This document shows positions 44,385 to 51,530 of a stretch of DNA of 64,000 bases, one piece after another. The DNA lies in contig NZ_LYVO01000015.1 in NCBI RefSeq assembly GCF_001984055.1, forward strand, positions 39,134 through 103,133, given 5' to 3'. The translations under genes were made by a program, and so were the position numbers. The notes under the pieces are model-generated. The model saw only the letters and a list, made by a program, of their open reading frames with translations, had not been told where the DNA came from and did not search any database. Position 1 is the first letter of the stretch; the number at the start of each line of letters is the position of its first letter. The stretch comes from Variovorax sp. KK3 (GTDB taxonomy: Bacteria; Pseudomonadota; Gammaproteobacteria; Burkholderiales; Burkholderiaceae_C).

Positions 44385-44956
44385 GCGCCGTCCTGCAGCC
44401 GCGAGAAGCACGCCTCGAGCCGATCACGCTCGAGCGGGTCGCGGCCGTGTGCGTCATCGAGCGCAGTGCCTACACGCACCCCTGGACGCCCGCCAATTTC
44501 AGCGACTCGATGGCCGCCGGCTACCACTGCCAGTGCCTGGTGGCACCGGCGCCCATGCCGGGCGACGCACCGCCGGCGCGGCGCCCGCGCGCGCTCTGGG
44601 GCCGGCCGGCCTCGCAGTCCGGTGAAGAGACTTTGATCGGCTACTTCGTGGCCATGAAGGGCGTCGACGAGGTGCACCTGCTCAACATCACCGTCGCACC
44701 CATGTTCCAGGGCCAGGGCTGGGCCCCGCTGATGCTCGAAGCGCTGGCCGGCTGGTCGCGCGGCCAGAACGCGCAGTGGCTGTGGCTCGAGGTGCGCGCC
44801 AGCAATCAGCGGGCGCTGTCGATCTACGAGCGCCAGGGCTTCCGCCGCGTGGGCATGCGCAAGGGCTACTACCCGGCCGAGGGCCATGCGCGCGAGGATG
44901 CCGTGGTCATGAGCCTGCGCCTCAACGAATCGAACAGCGCCTGGGGCGGGCTATGA
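44381..44956 (+). CDS. rimI: Ribosomal-protein S18 alanine N-acetyltransferase
   Basis: 191 residues; longer than E. coli RimI owing to an insertion at about 47-80 (PAPMPGDAPPARRPRALWGRP). GNAT fold: VCVIERSAYTHPWTPANFSDSMAAGY, EVHLLNITVAPMFQGQGWAPLMLEAL with a QGQGWA acetyl-CoA loop in place of the usual RxxGxG, and LWLEVRASNQRALSIYERQGFRRVGMRKGYYPA. It acetylates the N-terminus of S18. It overlaps both neighbours by 4 nt (ATGA), so tsaB, rimI and the HolD-like gene form one translationally coupled unit. Confidence 0.92.
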   Translation: MSAVLQPREARLEPITLERVAAVCVIERSAYTHPWTPANFSDSMAAGYHCQCLVAPAPMPGDAPPARRPRALWGRPASQSGEETLIGYFVAMKGVDEVHLLNITVAPMFQGQGWAPLMLEALAGWSRGQNAQWLWLEVRASNQRALSIYERQGFRRVGMRKGYYPAEGHAREDAVVMSLRLNESNSAWGGL

Positions 44957-45729
44957 CGGTTCCCACGGGTGACGGCGGCATGAACCTCGACGCGCGTCAG
45001 CGCGCCATGCTCGAAGAGATGGGCATCAAGCTCTGGTGGCCGGTCGCGGCGCCGGCGGATGTGCCTGCGCCTCCACAGGCTGCGGCGCCTCGCGTCGCGC
45101 CCGAAGCGGCACCGCAGCCTGCCCGCGCCAGCGCGCCCGCGTCCGCTCCGGTCACCTGGCCGATCGCCACGCCGGCGCCGCCGGTGGTCGCACGCCCCGC
45201 TGCCGCTCCGTCGGCCGCCAGCGTGCTGATCGAGCCGCCGCGCCTTCTTTACGGCCCCGAGGGCGATGCACCGGGCGGCTGGCTGATCGTCGCCGACATG
45301 CCCCCCGGTCCCGACGGCCGCCATGCCGAGCCCTTCGCCGGCGATGCCGGCCGCCTGTTCGAGGCCATGCTGCGCGCGCTGCAGCTGCACACGGGCGCCG
45401 TTCCCGTGCAGCTCATGCGCACCCACCGCGGCGTGGCTTCCGGCCAGCCTGGCAGCCCGCGCCCGCTGTCCGACGGCCTGCCAATGCCGGCCATTGCGCC
45501 GCAGGTGGTCCTGGCCATGGGCCCGCTGGCCTCTCAATGCCTGCTGCAAAGCGGCGAGCCGCTCGGCCGGCTGCGCGGACGGGCTTCGCGCATCGCTTTG
45601 CCCGGCTGGGAGGCCGTGCCGCTGGTCGCCACCTATCCGCCCGCCTACCTGCTTCGCAACCCGGCCGACAAGGCCCGCGCCTGGGCCGACCTGTGCTTGG
45701 CTGCCGACCAGATCGATGCTGCTTCCTAG
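44953..45729 (+). CDS. holD: Probable DNA polymerase III psi subunit (HolD-like, degenerate uracil-DNA-glycosylase fold)
   Basis: 258 residues. An N-terminal helix MLEEMGIKLWWP (19-30) is followed by a 65-residue Pro/Ala linker and a domain resembling family-4 uracil-DNA glycosylases (EPFAGDAGRLFEAMLRAL, then TYPPAYLLRNPADKARAW). The catalytic features are gone: no GEAPG motif (ADMPPG instead), no His in the late motif (YPPAY), and no iron-sulfur cysteines. Three segments line up, by eye, with E. coli psi: LQQLGITQWSLRRP at the N-terminus, the VANDLP...VLRAL core, and LRANPTARAALW near the end. In E. coli and Pseudomonas the psi gene also adjoins rimI. I infer the clamp-loader psi subunit, which links the tau/gamma complex to chi and SSB. 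The alternative is an inactive glycosylase of unknown role. Confidence 0.55.
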   Translation: MTVPTGDGGMNLDARQRAMLEEMGIKLWWPVAAPADVPAPPQAAAPRVAPEAAPQPARASAPASAPVTWPIATPAPPVVARPAAAPSAASVLIEPPRLLYGPEGDAPGGWLIVADMPPGPDGRHAEPFAGDAGRLFEAMLRALQLHTGAVPVQLMRTHRGVASGQPGSPRPLSDGLPMPAIAPQVVLAMGPLASQCLLQSGEPLGRLRGRASRIALPGWEAVPLVATYPPAYLLRNPADKARAWADLCLAADQIDAAS

Positions 45730-45764
45730 CCGTTTCCTAGCCGTTCCCCCGCCGTTTCCCAGCC
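45721..45764. repeat. Four imperfect 11-bp tandem repeats before pyrF
   Basis: Consecutive units GCTTCCTAGCC, GTTTCCTAGCC, GTTCCCCCGCC and GTTTCCCAGCC. The array includes the stop codon of the HolD-like gene and ends 17 nt before the pyrF -10 hexamer. A unit of 11 bp is about one helical turn, so repeated protein contacts on one face are possible; replication slippage is the simpler origin. Confidence 0.7.
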
Positions 45765-45781
45765 GCCTTCGGCCCCCCTCC

Positions 45782-45787
45782 TAGAAT
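45782..45787 (+). promoter_or_regulatory. -10-like hexamer of pyrF
   Basis: TAGAAT, 8 nt before the pyrF ATG at 45796, no Shine-Dalgarno, directly behind the 11-bp repeat array. Confidence 0.45.
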
Positions 45788-45795
45788 TCCCGCCC

Positions 45796-46620
45796 ATGAC
45801 TTTCCTGGACAAGCTGCGCGCCGCCGAGCGCCGCAACGGCTCGCTGCTGTGCGTGGGCCTCGACCCCGAACCCACCAAATTTCCGGCCGGGCTGAAAGGC
45901 GACGCCGGCCGCATCTACGACTTCTGCGCCGCCATCGTCGACGCCACGGCCGACCTGGTGATCGCCTTCAAGCCGCAGATCGCCTACTTCGCCGCGCACC
46001 GCGCCGAGGACCAGCTCGAAAAGCTCATGGAGCACATGCGCCGCAACGCGCCCCATGTGCCGACGATCCTCGATGCCAAGCGCGGCGACATCGGCTCCAC
46101 CGCCGAGCAATACGCGCGCGAGGCCTTCGAGCGCTACGGGGCGGACGCGGTCACGCTCTCGCCCTTCATGGGTTTCGACTCGGTCGCACCCTACCTGCGC
46201 CACGAGGGCAAGGGCGCGTTCCTGCTGTGCCGCACCAGCAATCCGGGCGGCGACGACCTGCAGGCCAAGCGCCTGGCGGACGTCGGCGGCCAGCCCTTCC
46301 TGTACGAGCACGTCGCGCGGCTGGCCCAGGGCCCGTGGAACCTCAACGGCCAGCTCGGCCTGGTGGTCGGTGCGACCTATCCGGCCGAGATCGAGCGGGT
46401 GCGCGCGCTGGCGCCGACTGTGCCGCTGCTGATCCCCGGCGTCGGCGCCCAGGGCGGCGACGCGGTCGCCACCGTGCGTGCAGGCTGGCGGCCTGATGCG
46501 CCGATCGTCGTCAATTCGTCGCGTGCCATCTGCTACGCCTCCGACGGCGAGGACTTCGCGGCCGTGGCGCGGAATGAGGCCATTCGTACTAGGGACGCGC
46601 TCGAAAAAGCCAAGGCATAA
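45796..46620 (+). CDS. pyrF: Orotidine 5'-phosphate decarboxylase (type 2)
   Basis: 274 residues. Type 2 pattern: [14 protein letters not shown] at the N-terminus, [15 protein letters not shown], the catalytic [37 protein letters not shown], and [21 protein letters not shown] with [11 protein letters not shown]. It decarboxylates OMP to UMP, the last step of pyrimidine synthesis. It is a single gene between the HolD-like gene and the sigma-54-type promoter of the next unit. Confidence 0.97.
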   Translation: MTFLDKLRAAERRNGSLLCVGLDPEPTKFPAGLKGDAGRIYDFCAAIVDATADLVIAFKPQIAYFAAHRAEDQLEKLMEHMRRNAPHVPTILDAKRGDIGSTAEQYAREAFERYGADAVTLSPFMGFDSVAPYLRHEGKGAFLLCRTSNPGGDDLQAKRLADVGGQPFLYEHVARLAQGPWNLNGQLGLVVGATYPAEIERVRALAPTVPLLIPGVGAQGGDAVATVRAGWRPDAPIVVNSSRAICYASDGEDFAAVARNEAIRTRDALEKAKA

Positions 46621-46685
46621 AGTCGCGCTTCGAGTGACAGCGTTCGGCCAATCTCGCCGACCTGACGGAAAAAGTCACATTCCAA

Positions 46686-46698
46686 GACAAATGTTGTC
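46686..46698. promoter_or_regulatory. Palindrome upstream of the sigma-54-type promoter
   Basis: GACAA-ATG-TTGTC, a perfect 5-bp inverted repeat. It is centred about 75 nt before the predicted transcription start, within the range of a bacterial enhancer-binding protein site. Binding is inferred from position and symmetry only. Confidence 0.3.
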
Positions 46699-46741
46699 GT
46701 CATCTTCGCGCTGAAGGGGTTCCCTTGCCCCGCCCTGGCCC

Positions 46742-46755
46742 GGCACAGTGCTTGC
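46742..46755 (+). promoter_or_regulatory. Candidate sigma-54 promoter of the DUF1800/DUF1501 operon
   Basis: GGCAC-AGTGC-TTGC: the -24 GG (46742-46743) and -12 GC (46754-46755) are exactly 10 nt apart and both flanking conserved elements (GGCAC, TTGC) match the RpoN consensus. The predicted start is near 46767, about 30 nt before the first gene. No sigma-70-like promoter is evident in this 177-nt gap. Confidence 0.6.
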
Positions 46756-46797
46756 CTTGAATTCGAAGGCGCCAGAGCGCCGAGGAGCGAGGAACTC

Positions 46798-48663
46798 ATG
46801 GTGGAAGACATTGCGACCGGTCGCCCCGCGGCGACCGACGGGCCGCTGCGTGCGCCTGACACGACGACAACCCCTCCAGCCGGCCCGGACGCCGCGCTGC
46901 ACAACCCCTGGGCTCCGGCGGCTGCCGCACTGGCTGCGGCTGCGCTCGCCGCCTGCGGCGGTGGCGGAGGTGGCGGAGGCGGTGGCGGCGGTGCCGTGGG
47001 ATTCGCCGGCTTCGGCGGTAGCACCACCAACGGCGAAAGCGTCCAGGCCGGCTCGCTGACGCCGCTGGCCAGCACCCAGTCCGGCCAGAGCTACGTCTAC
47101 GCCAAGCCCCAGACCGACGACGAGGCCGCCCGCTTCCTGCTGCAAGCCCAGTTCTCCGCCTCCGAGGCCGAGATCGCCGCCGTGCGCAGCCAGGGCTACC
47201 TGCCCTGGCTCGGCGCGCAGATGGACGCGCCGACCGCGCAGACCGGCTGGGCCTGGGTCGCGAGCAAGCCCTACGACGCGGTCAACAGCGACGACATGGT
47301 GTGGAACCAGCTCATGACCTCGACCGACGCCACGCGCAAGCGCATGGCGCTCGCACTGTCCGAGATCTTCGTGGTGTCGGCCAACGACATCGGCACCAGC
47401 TGGAACGCGTACATGTTCGCCCAGTTCTGGGACACGCTGGTCGCCGGCGTCACCGGCAACTTCCGCCAGCTGCTGGAGAACGTATCGCTCAACCCGGCGA
47501 TGGGCTACTACCTCAACACCCGGGGCAACCAGAAAGAGAACGCCCAGGGCCGCCAGCCCGACGAGAACTACGCGCGCGAGGTCATGCAGCTCATGACCAT
47601 CGGCCTCTACCAGCTCAACCCCGACGGCTCGGTCAAGACAGGTGCCGACGGCGTGCCGCTGGAAAGCTACACCCAGGACGACGTGACCAACCTGGCGCGC
47701 GTCTTCACCGGCTACGAGCTCGACATTCCCACGTCCGAGCGCAACGCCTTCACCCCGCCCGGCGCCAGCTACACCGTCGAGAGCAACGGCTGGACCACGC
47801 GGCCGATGGCGCTCACCGCTTCGCGCCATTCCATGCTCGAGGCGAAGTTCCTGGGCGCCACCGTGCCCGCCAACACCGAGGGCAAGGCCGCGCTGAAGAC
47901 CGCGCTGGACACGCTGCACAACCATCCCAACGTCGGCCCGTTCATCGGCCGGCAGCTCATCCAGCGCCTGGTCACCAGCAACCCGAGCGCCGCCTACGTC
48001 AAGCGCGTGGCCGACGTCTTCGCCGACAACGGTTCCGGCGTGCGCGGCGACATGAAGAGCGTGTTCGCCGCCGTGCTGCTCGACAACGAGGCGCGCAGCC
48101 CCGCCGGCCTGACCGATGCGAACTTCGGCCGCCTGCGCGAGCCCATGCTGCGCCTCGTGCAGTGGGGCCGCACCTTCGGCATCGCTTCCACCTTGGGCAC
48201 CTGGAAGATCGGCAACCTCTCGCGCCCGAACGACCAGCTGGGCCAGAGCCCGCTGCGCTCGCCATCGGTCTTCAACTTCTTCCGCCCGGGCTACGTGCCG
48301 CCGTCGAGCGCCATGGCCAGCGCGAAGCTGGTCGCGCCCGAGTTCCAGCTGGTCAACGAGACCAGCGTGGGCGGCTACCTCAACTTCATGCAGAACGTGC
48401 TGGCCAACGGCTTCAACAGCCGCGACGTGGTCGCGGCCTACGCCGCCGAGAAGGCCCTGGTGCTCGACCCGGCCGCGCTGGTGCGCCGGCTCAATCTGCT
48501 GATGACCGGCAATCAGCTCGATGCGTCGACCGTCTCGCTGATCGCCAACGCGCTGAGCACGCCGGCGGTCACGTTGACCAGCACCGATGCCGTCAAGAAC
48601 AACCGGGTCTACGCCGCCGTGTTGCTGGTGATGGCCGCGCCGGGCTACCTGGCCCAGAAATGA
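46798..48663 (+). CDS. DUF1800-family exported protein
   Basis: 621 residues; GAGGA precedes the ATG. The first 36 residues are polar and uncharged-to-acidic, then comes a hydrophobic stretch (WAPAAAALAAAALAAC) with a lipobox-like LAAC at 50-53 and a run of 11 Gly, an unusually long lead for a lipoprotein signal. From about residue 95 the chain is a DUF1800 protein: AARFLLQAQFSASEAEIAAV, DDMVWNQLMTSTDATRKRMALALSEIFVVS, NPAMGYYLNTRGNQKENAQGRQPDENYAREVMQLMTIGLYQLN and VGPFIGRQLIQRLVTSNPS. Function is unknown. It is followed after 10 nt by a DUF1501 gene, the almost invariable partner. Confidence 0.87.
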   Translation: MVEDIATGRPAATDGPLRAPDTTTTPPAGPDAALHNPWAPAAAALAAAALAACGGGGGGGGGGGGAVGFAGFGGSTTNGESVQAGSLTPLASTQSGQSYVYAKPQTDDEAARFLLQAQFSASEAEIAAVRSQGYLPWLGAQMDAPTAQTGWAWVASKPYDAVNSDDMVWNQLMTSTDATRKRMALALSEIFVVSANDIGTSWNAYMFAQFWDTLVAGVTGNFRQLLENVSLNPAMGYYLNTRGNQKENAQGRQPDENYAREVMQLMTIGLYQLNPDGSVKTGADGVPLESYTQDDVTNLARVFTGYELDIPTSERNAFTPPGASYTVESNGWTTRPMALTASRHSMLEAKFLGATVPANTEGKAALKTALDTLHNHPNVGPFIGRQLIQRLVTSNPSAAYVKRVADVFADNGSGVRGDMKSVFAAVLLDNEARSPAGLTDANFGRLREPMLRLVQWGRTFGIASTLGTWKIGNLSRPNDQLGQSPLRSPSVFNFFRPGYVPPSSAMASAKLVAPEFQLVNETSVGGYLNFMQNVLANGFNSRDVVAAYAAEKALVLDPAALVRRLNLLMTGNQLDASTVSLIANALSTPAVTLTSTDAVKNNRVYAAVLLVMAAPGYLAQK

Positions 48664-48673
48664 GGAACGCGCG

Positions 48674-50140
48674 ATGCACCTGATCGACTCCGAGGCCCAC
48701 ACCCGCCGCGCCTTTCTGCGCCGCTCCGGCCAGCTGGCCCTGACCGGCACCGCGCTGCCCTTCGCGCTCAACCTGGCCGCCATGGGCGAAGCCGCCGCGC
48801 AGGCCGCCGGCGACGACTACAAGGCGCTGGTCTGCGTCTTCCTGTTCGGCGGCAACGACTACGCGAACACCGTCGTCACCTACGACGACGCCAGCTACAA
48901 CGCCTACAGCACGATCCGCGGCGGCGGTGCCGGGCAGACGGCCGGCGGCGTCGCCATCGCCAAGGCCGACCTCACGCCCACGCTGCTGGCACCGACCACG
49001 GCCTTGCCCGAGGCACGGCAGTACGCGCTGCATCCGTCGATGACCGAGCTGGCATCACTGTTCAACACCGACGCCAAGGCCGCGGTGCAACTCAACGTCG
49101 GCCCGCTCGTGGTGCCGCTCACGCGGGCCCAGTACAACACCGGCAACCGCAAGACGTACCCGGTGCCGCCCAAGCTCTTCTCGCACAACGACCAGCAGTC
49201 GACCTGGCAGTCTTCGTCGCCCGAGGGCTCCACGGTAGGCTGGGGCGGCAACATCGGCGACCTGATGCTCGGGCAGAACAGCAACTCGCTCTTCACCTGC
49301 ATGTCGGTGTCGGGCAATGCGGTGTTCCTGTCGGGCGACACGGCGCTGCAGTACCAGGTGAGCACCGGCGGCGCGGTGCGCATCAACAGCGTGACCGGCG
49401 GCAACGTCTACGGTTCGAGCACCGTCAAGGCCGCGATGGCGCAGATGGTGCAGCAGGCCCGCGGCCATGCGCTCGAGAACGAGTACACCCGCATCACCAA
49501 GCGCGCGGTGGAGGCCGAGGGCAGCGTCACCACGGCCATCGGCACCGACTACGCGGCCGGCGTGTTCCCGGCCACCAACCTGGGCAACCAGCTCAAGATG
49601 GTCGCGCGCCTCATCCGCGGCCGCAACACGCTGGGCGCCAAGCGCCAGGTGTTCTTCGTCTCGATGGGCGGCTTCGACCTGCACGACAACCTGATCGCCA
49701 GCCAGCCCGGCCTGATGAAGCAGCTCAGCGACGCGCTGGCCGCGTTCTACCGGCAGACGGTGGCGCTCGGCCTGGCGGACAAGGTCACGGCCTTCACCGC
49801 CTCCGACTTCGGCCGCACCCTGGCCACCAACGGCGACGGTTCCGACCACGGCTGGGGCAGCCACCACTTCATCGTCGGCGGCGCCGTCAAGGGCAAGCAG
49901 ATCTACGGCACGCCGCAGGTGGTCAGCATCAACAACGACGCGAAGCTGGCCGGCTACGAGGGCCACGTGGGGCAGGGGCGGCTGATTCCCACCACCTCGG
50001 TCGACCAGTACGGCGGCACCCTGGCCAGCTGGTTCGGCGTGCCCGCCGGCAGCTTGGAAAGCATCTTGCCCAACCTCAAGAATTTCGGCGGCAGCGCCAA
50101 CGGCATCAACTACCCCAAGAACGTCGGGTTCATGACCTGA
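48674..50140 (+). CDS. DUF1501-family Tat-exported protein
   Basis: 488 residues. A Tat signal, RRAFLRRSGQLALTGTALPF, ends near AAQA. The mature part belongs to DUF1501, a family related to alkaline phosphatase and sulfatase folds: ALVCVFLFGGNDYANTVV near the start, VFFVSMGGFDLHDNL with the conserved FDxH element, TAFTASDFGRTLATNGDGSDHGWGSHHFIVGGAVKG and the C-terminal TLASWFGVPAGSL. Export in folded form suggests a metal-containing or otherwise prefolded protein. It is the second gene of the unit behind the sigma-54-type promoter. Confidence 0.9.
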   Translation: MHLIDSEAHTRRAFLRRSGQLALTGTALPFALNLAAMGEAAAQAAGDDYKALVCVFLFGGNDYANTVVTYDDASYNAYSTIRGGGAGQTAGGVAIAKADLTPTLLAPTTALPEARQYALHPSMTELASLFNTDAKAAVQLNVGPLVVPLTRAQYNTGNRKTYPVPPKLFSHNDQQSTWQSSSPEGSTVGWGGNIGDLMLGQNSNSLFTCMSVSGNAVFLSGDTALQYQVSTGGAVRINSVTGGNVYGSSTVKAAMAQMVQQARGHALENEYTRITKRAVEAEGSVTTAIGTDYAAGVFPATNLGNQLKMVARLIRGRNTLGAKRQVFFVSMGGFDLHDNLIASQPGLMKQLSDALAAFYRQTVALGLADKVTAFTASDFGRTLATNGDGSDHGWGSHHFIVGGAVKGKQIYGTPQVVSINNDAKLAGYEGHVGQGRLIPTTSVDQYGGTLASWFGVPAGSLESILPNLKNFGGSANGINYPKNVGFMT

Positions 50141-50219
50141 GCTCGGGCGAAAGCCTACAGACGCCGCCGCGCTCGGTCCGCATACTCCGCAGTCCGCGCA
50201 ACATTCTTTGGAGACATCG

Positions 50220-50567
50220 ATGACATACCAAGGAAGCTGCCACTGCGGCCGGATCGCCTTCGAGGTCGAAGGCGAGATCCAGGGCGCGATGGCCTGCAAC
50301 TGCTCCATCTGCCAGCGTAAGGGCTCGCTGATGTGGTTCGTGCCGCACGACAAGCTCGCGCTCAAGACGCCGGCCGAGGACATGAGCACCTACCTGTTCA
50401 ACAAGCACGTGATCTCGCACCGCTTCTGCCCGGTCTGCGGCATCCATCCTTTCGGCGAAGGCACCGACCCCAAGGGCAACAAGATGGCCGCGATCAACAT
50501 CCGCTGCCTGGACGGCGTGGATCTCGACAAGGTGCCGGTGCAGCACTTCGACGGCCGGTCCAAGTGA
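50220..50567 (+). CDS. GFA-domain (CENP-V/glutathione-dependent formaldehyde-activating-like) protein
   Basis: 115 residues from the ATG at 50220, with GGAG upstream. Zinc-ligand motifs of the GFA fold are complete: CHCGRIAFEV at the N-terminus, CNCSICQRKG, and CPVCGIHPFGEG. Most such small proteins do not act on glutathione adducts despite the family name; the activity is unknown. The stop overlaps the start of a second GFA gene, and the two proteins are only distantly alike. Confidence 0.9.
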   Translation: MTYQGSCHCGRIAFEVEGEIQGAMACNCSICQRKGSLMWFVPHDKLALKTPAEDMSTYLFNKHVISHRFCPVCGIHPFGEGTDPKGNKMAAINIRCLDGVDLDKVPVQHFDGRSK

Positions 50568-51073
50568 GTGCCGAGCCGCCCTATCCGCTCGACGGCGGCT
50601 GCACGTGCGGCGCGGTGCGCTACCGCATGCGCACGCGGCCGCTCTTCGTCAACTGCTGCCACTGCCGCTGGTGCCAGCGCGAATCCGGCAGCGCGTTCGC
50701 GCTCAACGCCATGATCGAGGCCGATCGCATGGAGCGCTTGCAGGGCGATGTCGAGCTGGTCGACACCCCGTCGCTGAGCGGCAAAGGCCAGAAGGTCGCG
50801 CGCTGCCCGCGATGCCGCGTGGCGCTGTGGAGCCACTACGCCGGCTCCGGCGAAGCGGTTTGCTTCGTGCGCGTCGGCACCCTGGACATGCCGGACCACC
50901 TGCCGCCGGACATCCACATCTTCACGATGTCGAAGCAGCCCTGGGTGCAGTTGCCCGATGGCGTGCCGGCGGTGCAGGAGTACTACAAGAGCTCGGAGCA
51001 TTGGCCGGCGGAGAGCCTGGAGCGGGGGCGGGCACTCAAGGCTGCGCGCGTCGAGCGGGCCGAGCGGGGCTGA
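50564..51073 (+). CDS. Second GFA-domain protein
   Basis: 169 residues from a GTG at 50564 that overlaps the previous stop (GTGA). Zinc motifs: GGCTCGAVRYRM, CCHCRWCQRESGSAF and RCPRCRVALWSHYAG. A C-terminal extension (HLPPDIHIFTMSKQPWVQLPDG, VQEYYKSSEHWPAESLERG) matches the longer GFA subgroup. Tandem arrangement with the first GFA gene suggests co-function, possibly as a heterodimer; this is inference. Confidence 0.88.
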   Translation: MSAEPPYPLDGGCTCGAVRYRMRTRPLFVNCCHCRWCQRESGSAFALNAMIEADRMERLQGDVELVDTPSLSGKGQKVARCPRCRVALWSHYAGSGEAVCFVRVGTLDMPDHLPPDIHIFTMSKQPWVQLPDGVPAVQEYYKSSEHWPAESLERGRALKAARVERAERG

Positions 51074-51105
51074 TTCTCGCCATGATCGTCGGGTTGGAGG
51101 GCGGG

Positions 51106-51111
51106 TAAAGT
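51106..51111 (+). promoter_or_regulatory. -10-like hexamer of the antitoxin gene
   Basis: TAAAGT, 7 nt before the ATG at 51119, no Shine-Dalgarno. Confidence 0.35.
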
Positions 51112-51118
51112 AGCAGGC

Positions 51119-51421
51119 ATGACTCCTGCGCGCCCCTCTTCGCCGACTGCGCCAGCTCCCATCGAACTCGATCCGGTGCTCAAGGGGCGCCTTGAACGGC
51201 TGGCCGACGCACGCCATCGCTCGCCGCATTGGCTCATGCGAGAGGCGATTGCGGAATACGTGGAGCGAGAGGAAAAGCGCCAGGAGATGCGCAAGCAGGC
51301 CGTTGCCGCATGGGAAGAGTTGCAAAGCACCGGGCTCCACGCGACCGAGCAGGAGGTCTCCGCCTGGCTCGAGAGTTGGGGCACGGATGACGAGTTGCCG
51401 CCGCCTGAATGGCACAAGTGA
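51119..51421 (+). CDS. Ribbon-helix-helix antitoxin (CopG/ParD-like), toxin decayed
   Basis: 100 residues. The N-terminal half is a ribbon-helix-helix DNA-binding domain: APIELDPVLKGRLERLADARHRSPHWLMREAIAEYVEREEKRQ. The C-terminal half (AWEELQSTGLHATEQEVSAWLESWGTDDELPPPEWHK) is the toxin-neutralising type of acidic tail found in antitoxins paired with RelE/ParE toxins. The reading frame is intact, and the toxin start overlaps it by 13 nt as in working modules. The toxin itself is a deletion remnant, so this is an orphan antitoxin that may keep only a DNA-binding role. Confidence 0.83.
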   Translation: MTPARPSSPTAPAPIELDPVLKGRLERLADARHRSPHWLMREAIAEYVEREEKRQEMRKQAVAAWEELQSTGLHATEQEVSAWLESWGTDDELPPPEWHK

Positions 51422-51523
51422 GGTTCGCGCCTGCGGCGCTGCGTGACGTTGTACCGGTATGACGAAGACACGGACGTGGTGACCGTGCTGGCAATCCGGC
51501 ACCAGGGCGAGGCAGGGTACTGA
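51409..51523 (+). pseudogene. Remnant of a RelE/ParE-family toxin
   Basis: The ATG at 51409 opens MAQVRFAPAALRDV, the usual start of these toxins, and the frame then stops at 51460-51462. Immediately after, from 51452 in the +1 frame, comes YRYDEDTDVVTVLAIRHQGE followed by AGY and a stop (51521-51523), the usual C-terminal end. About 60 middle codons are missing and the two ends are out of frame, so the toxin is inactive. The remnant sits in the correct place for a toxin gene after its antitoxin. Confidence 0.78.
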
Positions 51524-51530
51524 TCCGGAC

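Noticed and set aside
46960..46995. GGCGGAGGTGGC-type repeat run
   Set aside because: This is the codon run for the poly-Gly segment of the DUF1800 protein, not an intergenic or CRISPR-like repeat.
50208..50219. TTG start 12 nt upstream for the first GFA gene
   Set aside because: This TTG lies within the TTTGGAGAC ribosome-binding region of the better ATG at 50220.
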